Positions 46,610-57,815 of a stretch of DNA of 64,000 nucleotides are shown piece after piece (the stretch's first letter is position 1; each line of letters begins with the position of its first letter). Origin of the DNA: Camellia lanceoleosa (Eukaryota > Streptophyta > Magnoliopsida > Ericales > Theaceae); assembly GCA_025200525.1 (NCBI GenBank), contig CM045770.1, positions 126,953,429-127,017,428 of the forward strand, written 5' to 3'. The notes under the pieces were generated by a model. The model was not told the DNA's origin and searched no databases. It saw nothing but the letters and a program-made list of their open reading frames with translations. Position numbers and translations under genes: made by a program.

Positions 46610-47881
46610 TTGCAGACAACCATTTTGACAAACCCTAAGACTTCAAGCGCTCGCAAGCTTCCTAATGATGAAACGGTAATTACTTCATCTTTGGAATGTT
46701 TATGGTTGTTTAGAGTTTCTCTATGAACCCGTTTCAGCCAAAAATTAACTTTTTATGAAATAACCATTTTACCCCTAAATCTGTTTTCAGTCAAAAACTA
46801 ACTTTTTAACCTTGAGAAAGAGAGGAAAGCCCGGTTGTGCTCAAATCAAAGACATTTTCCAAAATTAGTGACCGGATTTATCAAAAATATTGATCGGCGA
46901 GCAATTCGGCCTTACTCAGGCCATAAGTAAGCCAAGACATAGAACCCCGCATTTGTGCATACATGGATAACACGTGTACCAAGGCATGTCATACGTGCAC
47001 ACATGAGTTGTGTGTGCTAATGTGAGTAGTACGTGTGCACATTGACTATGTGTATGTACGAGAGTCGTGCGTAGCATGGCAAAGCCAATTTTGAAAACTC
47101 AATCTTGTTCCATTCCTATAAGGAAGCAGCAAAGGGGAAGTGATGAAACCCTAGACTTTAAAAGCGACATCTCCCCCTTACCTTTAAAAGGTTAAGAACT
47201 TGAGCCATTTTTGTGAGTTTGAAAGCTAAAAACTCTTCTTCTCTCCTTCTCCAGCCTTAGCTCGAAAAATAACCCACCAAATAGCAACCCTAAACACTGA
47301 AAATCATTCTAAGGCTTGAATAACTCGAACATAATCAGAAACCTAAGCTTGATGGAGGCTTTCAAGCAAGAAACTTGAGTCACTTCATGTTTTTCTTCAT
47401 ATGTTCTTCGATTCTTGAAAACTAGAAGGTAAACGCCTTATATTCTTTGTATTTTAGTAGTTCTTTGCTTATTTTCAGTAGTCAATCCATGCTAGGTTGT
47501 TTGTCCATCATAGCATCACGTAGTTTATTCATTTTGTCCACTTTTTCGCTTTATTCTACATGTTCTCTTTATTTCATTAGAACATGTTTTTAGGCTTGTT
47601 TTAATCATATAATAAGCATGTATGGCCCGATTTGAATCATCATATAGTTATTTTATATTTTCTCTTTTTATTTGTTAGTTGTTTTTTTATGTATGTTCAT
47701 TATTTTAGTAGTCTGAAACCCAACCTAGGATAATTTTTGTATGTATTAGAAGCATATTAGATCATGTTTAGTTCTTGTACTATATGTAAGATGCTTAAGT
47801 GGACATTCGGGTAAGTTCTCTCCATCTCCATAGCATGTGCATGTTTCGTGCATTATTCTTTTCCATGATCCAAGTTTATAT

Positions 47882-47921
<40 letters not shown>

Positions 47922-48939
47922 ATTGTATGTTTTCAATGCTTTTTATGAAAATTATTTATTTTAGGTTGAGTTTATTGTAACAACCCCGACTTGTGATTAA
48001 TTTATAATCTTTGATTAAGAATGCCTAACAATTGCATATGTTATATGTTCTTTGCATTTATATCTGTTCACGGTAGGCATATCTGTTTGTATTTCTGATT
48101 TGGTATGCGAATTGAAGGCCTTATCGACATCCAACCATGAAATTGACTTTGTTTCTGTGTTATTTAGAATTTTTGGAATTTTATGGTAAGTTTAATTAAA
48201 ATTCGATTCCAAACCAAATAATTAGAATAAAATAATGCCCATTTGATAAGTAACAAGCCTAGCTTAATTAAGCCCACTAACCAAGCCTATATAAGGCTTA
48301 TATACACATTAGAACTCTCTTTGTTCATCATTTTTTTTAGGAGAAAACGTGAGAGAGAGGGAGAATAGAAGACTTGAGCTCAATTAAGGGAATTGCTAGA
48401 AAAGTGAGGGAAATTGGAGAAAACAAGCAAGATTTGCTAGAATCCAAGGGAATTAAAGCTTCTAGGTAAGAATTCAACTCTAAGTTTATGACATTGAGTT
48501 AAATGACATGTGAATTCAGGAGAAGCTAGAGATTAGAAACAAGATTTGAGCTTAGAAGAAAGAATTGAGATCAATTCATGCATTGCATGCATAATTCATA
48601 AAGTTTTGAAGTTATTTTCAAAGAAACCCTACATGCATGTTCATAATTTAATCTTCTTTGGAGAATTCAACATGTTTTTAAAATAAACTTATGATTTGAT
48701 CATGATTTAGAAGGGTTGAGCTCAAGACAATTCATGCATGTCATGTTCTTTAAGTTTCAAGTTTTACGTTGTACAATTGGCAAAACTTTTGGGCTTGATT
48801 TTAAGAAATGATTTCGAATTCACAATGTTTTATATGTTTACATATGTTTCCTCAAGTTTTGGAACCAAAATGATGTGTTTTAAAGTCTTAAAGTTGAGTT
48901 TTGAACTTAGTACTGCAATCTGGAAATTCCATAATATGC

Positions 48940-49175
48940 ACCATCCGCTCGAGCAATGGAGTTTGCGCTCGAGCACAGAATATGAACTCGAGCAGAGAAT
49001 ATGAGCTCCTAGAAATTTTATAGACTTTTGCAGACCCCTCAAGCATAGGAAATTGCACTCAAGCGGAGATCCTTTTTACGTAGTCTTATGCTCGAGCGAC
49101 TGTCGTGCGTCCATCGAGCAGAAAAATCAAGTAACCAGTACTTTTATAGACCTTGTAGACCACTCGAGCGACCGA
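48940..49175. repeat. CTCGAGC cluster
   Basis: GCTCGAGC-type copies at about 48950, 48969, 48987, 49090 and 49163, with decayed CTCAAGC copies between. It matches the cluster of the sister LTR at 21700 in position. Confidence 0.8.
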
Positions 49176-49582
49176 TGTTGTGCTTAAGCGGACTGCCTTA
49201 TTTTTAAAAATTTGACTAAGTGTTTCAATTTACATTTTGGCATCCTCATTGCATCTTAGGCATTCCTAAGCCTTAATTAAGACATAATAATGAGGATAAA
49301 GATTAGAAACACACCAAGATAGAAAAGGAATGAGTTATGTGTTTTTCGAGCGTATGTTTCAATATATATCCGTTATGTGTTTGTGTAAGTCATGCACCAT
49401 GAATCGTTGATCTGACTATTTTGACTTTTCTGCTATTGGAGCTATCTGTGAGTAATAATTCTGTAAAGCTAGGTTTGATCATAAGTATTTTCTGATTGAA
49501 ATGATACGATCTGTTTTCTAAAATGCTATTTTGTGAATCATGAATAAATGTCTATTTTTTTGAAATATATTTGTGGCATCCT

Positions 49583-49765
49583 TGTTCATGTGGCCCTCGC
49601 CCGAGGGTAACAATACTGTGGCCAATATGCACATGGCCCTCGCCCAGGGATAACAATACGGTGGCTTATGTTCATGTGGCCGTTGTCCGGTGATAACAAT
49701 ACCGAGGCCTATGTTCACGTGGCCCTCGCTTGGGGGTAACAATACCACGGCTATTTGTGCACAAG
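49583..49765. repeat. Four-copy ~45-bp minisatellite
   Basis: Four units read GTTCATGTGGCCCTCGCC then (C)GAGGGTAACAATAC and end GGTGGCCTAT, with 10-20 % changes. CCCTCGCC/GGGTAACA gives each unit a short GC-rich inverted repeat (CCCTCG...CGAGGG). The sister LTR at 20620 lacks the array. Confidence 0.85.
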
Positions 49766-50867
49766 ATGTTGACCTTTATGGTCGTTAGTACCGACTATGT
49801 ATGCAGGTCTTATGACCAATTTGATCTAATAGCTAACAGATGTACCACATATAACTACTTATGAAATATGTATAAGTTATGTGAATCTGAATCTGTTTTT
49901 GATATGAACTCTGATTTCTAAATTTGTATTGGACATCATTCATAACCCTTTACTCCGTCGTTATTCACTGGGCTTTAGCTCGCCGTATTATTTATGTATG
50001 TAGATGATCAGGCACTAGACTAGGCTCAATGAGGTTCGCCTGGTGATCTGTTTGAGTCAGCCAACTGGTATGCCTCCCGAGGAGGTTTTCGGAATGTTTT
50101 GTGATCGAGTTTTATGAACATGATGCAAGTTTAAGTTTTTTTTTTTTTTTTTTTTTTGTGCGATTAGTTTCTTTGGGATTATCTGTATCTACGGTGATAC
50201 AAGACTGACAATCTGACGACGTCACATATGTTTGTAAATATAAGTTTTAAATTTTCTGTCCTATGTATGTCTACACAGCTCTATGAACGTTGTATGCATG
50301 TATTTGCTTCTGTTAGCCCTTGTATTTTGTTTAATTAATTCAGATGCCTTCAGTAATTCCATGATTATTGGCTAGTTACGACATTAAACCTATAGGGGCG
50401 GGTTTGAGTCGTGACATTTATGGTCATGAGTGGATAAAACCTACTTTTTATTAAAAATCATCATTTCATTAAAATATGACTTTATTCTTTTAATCTAAAG
50501 TAAATAATTTTTATTTTATTCAAATCACATAGTTTCTAGGTTAGTTAACGGTTTTAGGTTTAAAATGCCTTGTATGAATATTTAACCACTAAAATCATAA
50601 AATAGAAAGTTAGTAGAGGCCAATCTTCGGATTGGGCAAAAGGAGGTGCTATCATTCAATGACATCCCCTTTTGTACCTAAACTCTCGAACCTATAAAAT
50701 TTCTAGTTATGATGGATCGGTCCTTAGCTTAGTTTTCATCATTAAAGGTTTCTTAATTCCTCTTTAAAAATTAAATGGCTGCTATTTATTGTTTAAAGCG
50801 AGTTGGTACAATAATTTGTGTAGGGAATGGGTCTTAGACTCGAAAAAGGCACGGCGCTCACCTAGAG

Positions 50868-51650
50868 GAATTCAGAAAAGAGATAGAAGATCTCAAATGA
50901 AAAGGACTAAATAGAGATAGTAATAGTCGACATTGTAGCCCAGCATTTATAAATAGAAATCATGTTGAAATTAAAAGAGGAAAAACTAGAATAGTAACAA
51001 ATTACCAAAAAAAAAAAAAGAAAAAAAAAAGATAAATAAATAAATAAATGATAATACCAAAATAGATGGTTATTTTATTTCAAATAAGTGAGTCATTTTT
51101 AATAGAATATAGGATGCCTCTTAGTTCTCCAAAAAGGACTGTAAAAGTAGATACTACCAAATCAAAATGGATAAGGAAACTATACCACTAACAATCTTTA
51201 GCACACCACAAGGATACTATGAGTGGCTTATAATGCCATTTGGATTAAAAAAAATGCACCTCAAATATTTCAAAGAAAAATAGATAATATCTTTAAAGAA
51301 CTAAACAATATTTGTCTTGTATATATAGATGATATCTTAATTTTTTCTAGATCTATAGAACAACATAGAATGAATGTCAAAATAATAACAGAAAAATGTG
51401 AGGAGGAGCATTAAATAGTTTTAGATGAAAAGAATTGTGTGTATGTGCAAAAAGAAATTGAATTTTTAGGACTTGAAATCTAGGCGGGGTTAATAAAAAT
51501 GCAAAATCATGTTCTCGAAAAAATTAATAAATTTCTAGATAAAATTGTAAATAGAAAATAATTAGAAATATTTTTTGGATGTTTGACTTATGTCTCAGAT
51601 TTTGTAAAAGATTTAGCTAAAATAAGAAAATTATTGTAAAAGAAATTAAA
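50868..51650 (+). pseudogene. Caulimovirid RT, main part, broken
   Basis: It continues the frame cut at 36229. Blocks include SPAFINRNHVEIKRGKTRIV (about 50938-51000), a degraded template-grip region, then APQIFQRKIDNIFKEL and the catalytic VYIDDILIFSRS at about 51320-51355. Both catalytic Asp are kept. The spacing and the FQRKIDNIFKEL string are typical of Caulimoviridae rather than Ty3/gypsy. An A-rich insertion (51006-51046) and many stops break the frame. Confidence 0.85.
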
Positions 51651-52200
51651 AAAATGATGAGAGTTGGATTTGGAACTCAACTGACTCCGTATTAGTAAAA
51701 TTCTTAGAAGAAAAGTGTAAAGATTTGTCTACCCTAACACTTTCTAATGAAAATGATGAGCTAGTACTAGAACCAAATGCAAGTAACAATCATTGGAGTG
51801 CAATATTAAAAATAAAAGAAAATTATCAACTATGTAGATATTGTAATAGAAGTTTTAATCAAGCTAAATGTACTTTTCCCACCATGAAAAGGGAATTATT
51901 AGCCATAATAAAAGGAATAGAATTTTTTAAAATATTTTTAGCTTCAAAACTTTTTTTAATAAGAGCTAATTCCAAAGGCCTGCTACGTTTTGCAAATAAA
52001 ATTTTTATCTAATATGTAGGTGCAAGGGAGGCTTTTACAATGGCAATCTAGTTAAAACAATTTGCCTTTCACATATAATATATAAATGGTTATAAAAATG
52101 GTTTAGCAAACAGTCCAACTCAAGAACTTGCAGATGACATCTACATCCACAAGACTCACACCGCTAGAAAAGGAAACACTCCCGACAGAGATTCAAAAAG
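51651..52200 (+). pseudogene. Caulimovirid RNase H, broken
   Basis: The frame at 51725-52012 shows EPNASNNHWSAILK, where the canonical first catalytic Asp is now Asn. LCRYCNRSFNQAKCTFPTMK and RELLAIIKGIEFFKIFL (catalytic Glu region) follow. The usual end, like LANSPTQELAD, appears after a stop near 52110. It would degrade the genomic RNA after copying. Confidence 0.82.
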
Positions 52201-52668
52201 TGTTGGATTTGGTAACACAAAACAACGTTGATATTATTATATAATTCTAGGTAGCAGGGAAAATTCGTTCCGTGAACAAGCTCATTAGGACCACTCATTT
52301 AGTTGCCAAAGCCTTTTTAAGATTAGAAGTATTAAAGTTATTTTTTTCAGCTCCCCTATGACATACAAAATAACATAAGAGAATACACTTTCGTTAAGCT
52401 ATTTTTGAAATACTATGAAGAAAGTGTTACCAATTTGGAAACTCAATCGTGCTACTTTAAGAAACGGTCATGTAGAGTTATAAAATGTTAAAAGTTTCAT
52501 TCAATCCACACAAGGTTATTAACCCATAAGATCCTCTAGGTCAAATGTGGAAATTGGGAATAGTCAATATGTTCCGCCTCACCCTTAGAGTACCATGTTC
52601 ACTCAACTCACCAAGTTCCAACAATTGTATTCAAGAGAATATATGAAGTCTATAAACAATATCTAAGT

Positions 52669-53178
52669 ATGACACCCATTACGTTTACAATTGCACAAAC
52701 AGAAGTAAATGATGTACATCTAAATGTGGATCATTATTTGATAAAAATAAAAGACAAAAATGACATGATCCCATATAGATGTGATTGGTTTAAAGATTGG
52801 GAAAAACTTTTTATAATTGATCCAACGAAAGAAAGGGCAAAAGGATTCTTCTTAATATCCCAAGAAACTATAGAATTAGCAAGGGTTGGATTTGAATTAA
52901 TTAGTTTATTATGGAAGAACCACCTTTACAATAACTCCGTCATTGACAGAGAAAATCATTACTCTAGGTTTGCCTTATGCTTTAGTGTATGATTACTTTG
53001 AAAATGTAAACTTTGGAGTATATTTATCTAAAAAATGATGTAACTTTTTGGGACGTTATCTGATGGAACAAGATCAAGAAGAAGTGGGGGCAATGTTTAA
53101 AGAATATGATGAAAATTACGATCTCAGCAATGTCATGGGTGATAAGGAGGTACAAAATCTAGAGAATGCAATAGATTG
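52669..53178 (+). pseudogene. Downstream viral frame, possible transactivator
   Basis: It lies between RNase H and the promoter, where caulimo-, cavemo- and solendoviruses keep the translational transactivator gene. The frame at 52669 gives 107 codons, including YRCDWFKDWEKLFIID. After a frame change near 52985 it continues in acidic residues (MEQDQEEVGAMFKEYDEN) to a TGA near 53178. I do not recognise a diagnostic motif, so the function is inferred only from position. Confidence 0.35.
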
Positions 53179-53349
53179 ACAAAAACTATGGGCAGTCTTC
53201 ACAAAACCCAGGGTTGAACATGTGACTATATCACCAGCCGTCTCTTGTTCACAAACCACATGTGACCACACCTTTTGCATGTCTCCTGTTTGTCATTTAT
53301 CAAAGTTTATAGATTATGATGAAGTCCATACTTGAAATCCAAAAGCACC

Positions 53350-53357
53350 TATAAAAG
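53350..53357 (+). promoter_or_regulatory. Caulimovirid promoter TATA box
   Basis: TATAAAAG, followed by GGCCTTCAATAAGAGC. It lies after the last viral frame and about 155 bases before tandem AATAAA signals, as in the 35S-type promoter region whose transcripts are terminally redundant. Confidence 0.7.
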
Positions 53358-53506
53358 GGCCTTCAATAAGAGCAAACGGGATATAGATTACTTGGAGTAT
53401 ACTTAAAACTAAGAAAGAAGTCCGGATCTCATGTCTACTTAAAGCAAACAATACTCTAGCAATCTAACAGTCAACAGGCGCCCATGTCCTTGTAAATTTT
53501 ATGTTC

Positions 53507-53516
53507 AATAAATAAA
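53507..53516 (+). terminator. Caulimovirid poly(A) signal
   Basis: AATAAATAAA contains two overlapping AATAAA. It is followed by a T-rich stretch (TCTTTCTTTTTC). Its distance from the TATA box fits the viral pregenomic RNA. Confidence 0.7.
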
Positions 53517-53520
53517 AGTC

Positions 53521-55530
53521 TTTCTTTTTCAAAGGTGTGTGTTACTTCTATATGTAAGGTTATTGATCTTAAGTCTCCTACATAACAACCAAAACAACTT
53601 CTAAACTTACGGTTTGAGGTAGGAAATGAAACAGATCTATTTTGAGCCTCATCTAAGGAAGAAAATGTTGAGGTTAGCCACCTCTATAAACTGGAAGCTT
53701 GCCAATGCCAGAGCTGTATGCCGACTACGTTCACACAACGGTCAAAATCTTTAGGCACTTTCTTATCTTGGAAGTATAGTGGGCCTAAAATCAAAATATC
53801 TTAAAAATATAAAGAAGTAACAGCAGTAAGAAAGTTTTTTTTTTTTTTAATTTTATTTTTTATGAGTGTTTATCAGCATTTTTACATTTAGATCATAATC
53901 AATTACTAGTACTAATAGCAAATTGTTAACAACATCATAATTTTCTACAAAATCTAATAACTACTAGTACTGATAAAGACATAGAATTTATAGAAAAAGA
54001 GTGGATAAAATAATACAAGAAATCATATATTATCCACAACAACTAGATTTAGTATCCTAAAAAATAATAATTAAATTATTTTTCACATCAGTGCCACATC
54101 ATCCAATGCACATCATTCGGGCAAGGTTGGGCTACCAAAAGCTCGGTGGATCTAGCACAACTACTCATTTTGAGCTCGATTTTGTTTACCACTTTGATTT
54201 TGTAAATCTTCTTGTTAAAAGTTTTTAGCTGTGATTGTTCAAGTCATGAAAATAATTGATCATTTAAGTTAATTTAAGATTATATATATATATATATATA
54301 TTTTATAGACATTTACACTGGCATTGTGTCAATGTAAATTAATTACAAATTAATAAAAAAAATTATAATTATAATTATTAATTTTTATAATTGTAATTAC
54401 TTTTTCCTAACCCCATTGCCAAGTTATTCCCCCTATATTTTATCCTTTCAGTTTCTATTTTTCAGGGAGCTATATGTGTTGACTTTTTAATTCTTTACAA
54501 AAATACGTATAAAAAATAAGAATGATTTATCAATTTGTAGTATTTTTTTAATTATTTCACTCTATTGACAAATGAGGTGTAGGTAAAAATGGTAAATGAA
54601 TCCACTGATATCAAAGAAATAGATTGCAAATGGTTTCGTTTTCTTTTTCTTTGTTTTTTTTTCTTTTTAATTTATTTGTCTTTTGTTTTGGTGTTGTGTG
54701 TTAGCCATGAACCCAACTAAGTAAAAACTTTATAATGGGAAAAAAAATTAAATCAACCACTACAAAGGGTATCAAATTTCTCTTCATAAGAGTGGAATCC
54801 GAAACTTTATAGCACAAATAGTGCTATATAACCATTAGCCCAAATACTTGATTATCAGTTGTCACTTATTGAGGAAGTAGTTTGGGAAAATCATAGTTCA
54901 ATTGGGATTTTGAAAAATAATTACAAAGAAGTAGTAAACTTTATAGATATTAATAATTAAAATCATAAATTTTTTCATAAATTTGTAATAAATTTATGGT
55001 AATTTCCCCAACTAACTTTGACTGATAAATTAGCCTCAATAAGTTGCAGTATGGTTCTCTTATTTGTTCCACTATGATACTATTGAAGTAGACAGATTGA
55101 TAAATGAAAATTATATGCCTACCGCAAAAGGAAATCTTAATTGATTTTGTAATACTCTTTTAACTTTTGCAAAAAAATAAAAAATAAAAATTGTTATTAT
55201 TTTACTGGTAGAGCTTTCCACACACACACCCACCAAAAACAAAAAATAAATAAATAAATAAATAAAATAAAAATTGCAGTTAGCCACATTTGAGGCAATA
55301 TTGTGATCATCCTAAAGGGGGATGAACATAAGTTTCATATTGCCCAACATGAAACCAACCCAATACTTTTGCAACATGTAACATGCCACCACCATTTAGT
55401 CAATAATTTTGTTAATGTGGTCCTCCTGGCTGACTGTAATAGGTTTCCCGCTTCAAAAATAAAAAATAAAAAAAATTAGTGCTTTGCAATTTTAAGAAAT
55501 TTTTAAGAAAAGTAACCTTTATTTAAAATT
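53521..55530. other. Possible viral leader, then AT-rich spacer
   Basis: The first few hundred bases may be the viral leader; the right end of the integrant is not defined. The rest holds a (TA)n run at 54282-54301, T- and A-runs and an AAATA run near 55245-55270. No genes are seen. Confidence 0.4.
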
Positions 55531-55537
55531 TTTAAAA

Positions 55538-56985
55538 GGTTTAATTACATTTTGGTCCTCAAAATATGAAGTTTGTGTTATTTTGATCCTCAATATTTAA
55601 AGTGTGTCAAATTGATCGTTAATGTATAAAAGCATTTCAATTTGATAAGCCAATCAAATTTCATCAGCAGACGCTGTTAAAGTCAAAGGTAAGTGTATAC
55701 TTTTAAAAATCAAAATATCACAAATCACATATTTTGGTCACTAAGCCTCCGTTTGGGAAGTGGGTTGGCTTTTTGGTTTTTTGATTTTTTTGACTATTTT
55801 AGCCTGGAGCTAAAAAGCTTGGTTTGGGAAGGACTTTTTGACTTTTTTGGCTTTTTGACTTTTTGGTGAGATGTCCATATATAATATTACTAAACTGCCC
55901 TTGGTATTAAATTTTATTTTTATTTCGGCGGCTGTCCTGACTGTGACGTCACCAACCCAGGCTAAGTGTTTTTTTTTTTTTTTTTTCAACGGTTTTTTCA
56001 TGTGGTTTTTATTTTTATTCTAATTTTAATTTTAATTTTTTTTTTCATTTTCTGTAAAATTATAAAAAGTGAGGTTTTATTTTATTGTCCTGTGTATTTT
56101 AAATAATTTAATTTTAATTTTATTTAAATAATCTAAAAATTTAAATCGTAAAAATTTAAATAATTTAAATATTCAAAAAATTTAAATAATTTAAAATGTT
56201 AATATTTTAATTTAAAAACAACTCTACACTCAAATCATAACTAAACACATAAAACAAAACTTAATTAAGAAATTATTTTTAAAACTCATAACCAAACACA
56301 TAATTTGAAAGTCCATACTACTTTCACAACTCTACACTCAAATCATAATCAAATACATAACAAAAAAACTAAAATATTTAAAAATATTTTTATAAAATAG
56401 AGTTTGAATTTTTTTTATAAAAAATTTAAAAATTTAAAAAATTCAAATTGTAATATTTTGAAATTAAAATATTTAAAAATATTAAAAAACGTTTTCCTTT
56501 TTGTTGTTGACATGACTTGGCTAGTTGAGGTAATACTTTAGTGCAGCTGAGTAGGACACGTGGACGGTAGTGGCTAATTGGTTCAACATTTCCAACGTGG
56601 GGCATTTTGGTAATTTAACCCCTTGTTGTATGTGAGCTACCATTCAAATGGAGGCTGATTCATATTTTGTCGCCTTGTGGCTAATTTAGCCAATTTTGTC
56701 GTGTTTTGGCTAAATTAGCCCACAACCGGCTTCCTAAACGTACCCTCAAAGTGTCATTTTTTAAGTGTGTGTTACACTAATAACACATATCACATATTTT
56801 TGTAACTAAAAGTATAATTTTTTAAGTGAGTCTTCACATTTACCCCTAATTTCAATGCAGTCTATTGATGAAATTCAGTTGGGAAACATTTTTTATATAT
56901 TGAGAATTAAATTGATACAATTTAAACATTGGGGACCAAAACTGACACAATCTCATACTTTATGGACTAAAAATATAATTAATTC
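55538..56985. mobile_element. MITE with ~85-bp TIRs, hosting a second MITE
   Basis: The left end GGTTTAATTACATTTTGGTCC is mirrored by the right end (GGACTAAAAATATAATTAATT). The similarity runs on through ATCCTCAATATTTAAA versus TTTAAACATTGGGGAC for about 85 bases. TTTAAAA lies at both outer edges (55531-55537 and 56986-56992), a candidate duplication in AT-rich DNA. Without the inner element it is about 450 bp. Confidence 0.7.
55745..56746. mobile_element. Inner MITE, CCGTTTGGG type (~1 kb)
   Basis: The left end GCCTCCGTTTGGGAAGTGGGTTG and the right end CAACCGGCTTCCTAAACGTACCCTC are imperfect inverted repeats. Subterminal TTTTTTGACTATTTTAGCC and GGCTAATTTAGCC also mirror each other. The flanks TAA and TCA could be a decayed 3-base PIF/Harbinger duplication. 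No transposase is seen. Confidence 0.6.
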
Positions 56986-57242
56986 TTTAAAATTAGCTGA
57001 GGTTTACCAAATATACATAATCAATTCTTTCTTTCTTTCTTTTTTCCCAATTTCAGGCCAGAGGAAAAAATAGAACAGCAAAAGACTGGTGTTTTGGCTG
57101 GAAATTTGCATATTTGAATATGTATGTAGCATCAAATTTATGACATGAACCAACCATTATCTGGATTTTTGTAGTAAAACTCTGAATTGGTTACTTTTCT
57201 ATAGTTCATTTGTAATGTTCTTTCTCTTTTAGTTAATTGTAC

Positions 57243-57243
<1 letters not shown>

Positions 57244-57279
<36 letters not shown>
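57244..57279. repeat. Microsatellite (AAT)n
   Basis: About 12 AAT units. Confidence 0.95.
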
Positions 57280-57280
<1 letters not shown>

Positions 57281-57302
57281 CTAAGGGTAACATAAACTCT
57301 AA

Positions 57303-57815
57303 GGAATCATTTGGTAGCATTTACGTTTTTTGTTTATGCTTATAAAAATTTTGTAAACTGGTTTTTGTTTATTTTTAGAAAAACATAAATTACAAACGTG
57401 TTTGGTTTAAACAAAATATCTGAAAAATTTTAAAAACATAAACTAAAAAATATGTTTGTTTAGACCAAAAATATTTATATTTATTATTTATCATTTATGA
57501 CAATGAGATCATACACATTATAATTGAAAAAAAAATTAATTAAAAAAATTAATTGAAAAAATATTAATTGAAAAAAAATTGGAAAAAAAAATTTTGAAAA
57601 AAAATATTTGGAAAAAAAAATTTATTAGTCAAATTTTTAAATTTCTGTTTAAAAACCAACGTAAACTCATTTTTTGAGTTTACTTTTTTTTCTCAAATTT
57701 ACAAATTGAGACAACCATTTATAAACCAAAAAAATTATTAAACAAGTTATGAAATTTTTTAAAATTTTTGTAAATATAAACTGAAAATTGAAAACGAAAT
57801 GGTTACCAAACAGAC
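57303..57815. mobile_element. Probable MITE (~510 bp)
   Basis: The left GAATCATTTGGTAGCATTTACG mirrors the right CGAAATGGTTACCAAACAGAC. Inner pieces such as TTATAAAAATTTTGTAAAC and AAAATTTTTGTAAATATAAAC mirror too. No duplication is clear. Confidence 0.55.

Larger units (their letters stand above)
47976..50416 (+). repeat. Solo LTR, TGTAACAACCC family (2.44 kb)
   Basis: It starts TGTAACAACCCCG and ends GGGTTTGAGTCGTGACA. TTTAT lies exactly outside both ends (47971-47975 and 50417-50421). It is the same family as 20620-22988. CCTATATAAGG near 48288 is a good TATA box. A CTCGAG cluster and a 45-base minisatellite lie inside. Confidence 0.93.
36230..50862 (+). mobile_element. Tat-like Ty3/gypsy element in the viral RT (14.6 kb)
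   Basis: Two direct LTRs frame the element: 36230 (TGTAGATATTTCC...) and 46611 (TGCAGACAACC...). TAGAG lies directly outside both ends (36225-36229 and 50863-50867), and the viral frame resumes in phase after one copy is removed. The LTR starts resemble the Tat/Ogre-like LTR at 17723. Sense gag and pol are missing. The interior holds an antisense gag, an antisense PMD gene, a short tandem repeat and a polypurine tract. By eye the first 97 aligned LTR bases differ at about 15 places, so it is old. Three solo LTRs entered later. Confidence 0.85.
46611..50862 (+). repeat. 3' LTR of the Tat-like element (1.8 kb net)
   Basis: It starts TGCAGACAACC after the polypurine tract and ends ...GGCGCTCACC at the TAGAG duplication. 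A solo LTR (47976-50416) with its duplication makes up 2446 bases, so its own length is about 1.8 kb. The last dinucleotide is not the usual CA. A 34-base T-run lies at 47883-47916. Confidence 0.8.
31460..53520 (+). other. Endogenous caulimovirid, one near-complete copy, split
   Basis: A plant pararetrovirus integrated in the genome, now dead. In order on the plus strand: a tRNA-Met-type primer-binding site, capsid region with zinc knuckle, movement-protein region, protease region, RT, RNase H, an acidic downstream frame, a TATA promoter and a poly(A) signal. Capsid before movement protein, with RT downstream, resembles the cavemovirus/solendovirus arrangement. Net of inserts it is about 6.6 kb up to the poly(A) signal, somewhat less than a full genome of those genera (about 7.5-8 kb). 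The DNA is strongly A-rich. Many stops and frameshifts exclude expression. Confidence 0.8.

Noticed and set aside
47883..47916. T34 run as an antisense LINE or SINE tail
   Set aside because: No LINE 3' UTR or duplication follows; it lies inside the 3' LTR and looks like slippage.
49518..49748. 76-codon minus-strand frame
   Set aside because: It only reads through the four-unit minisatellite.
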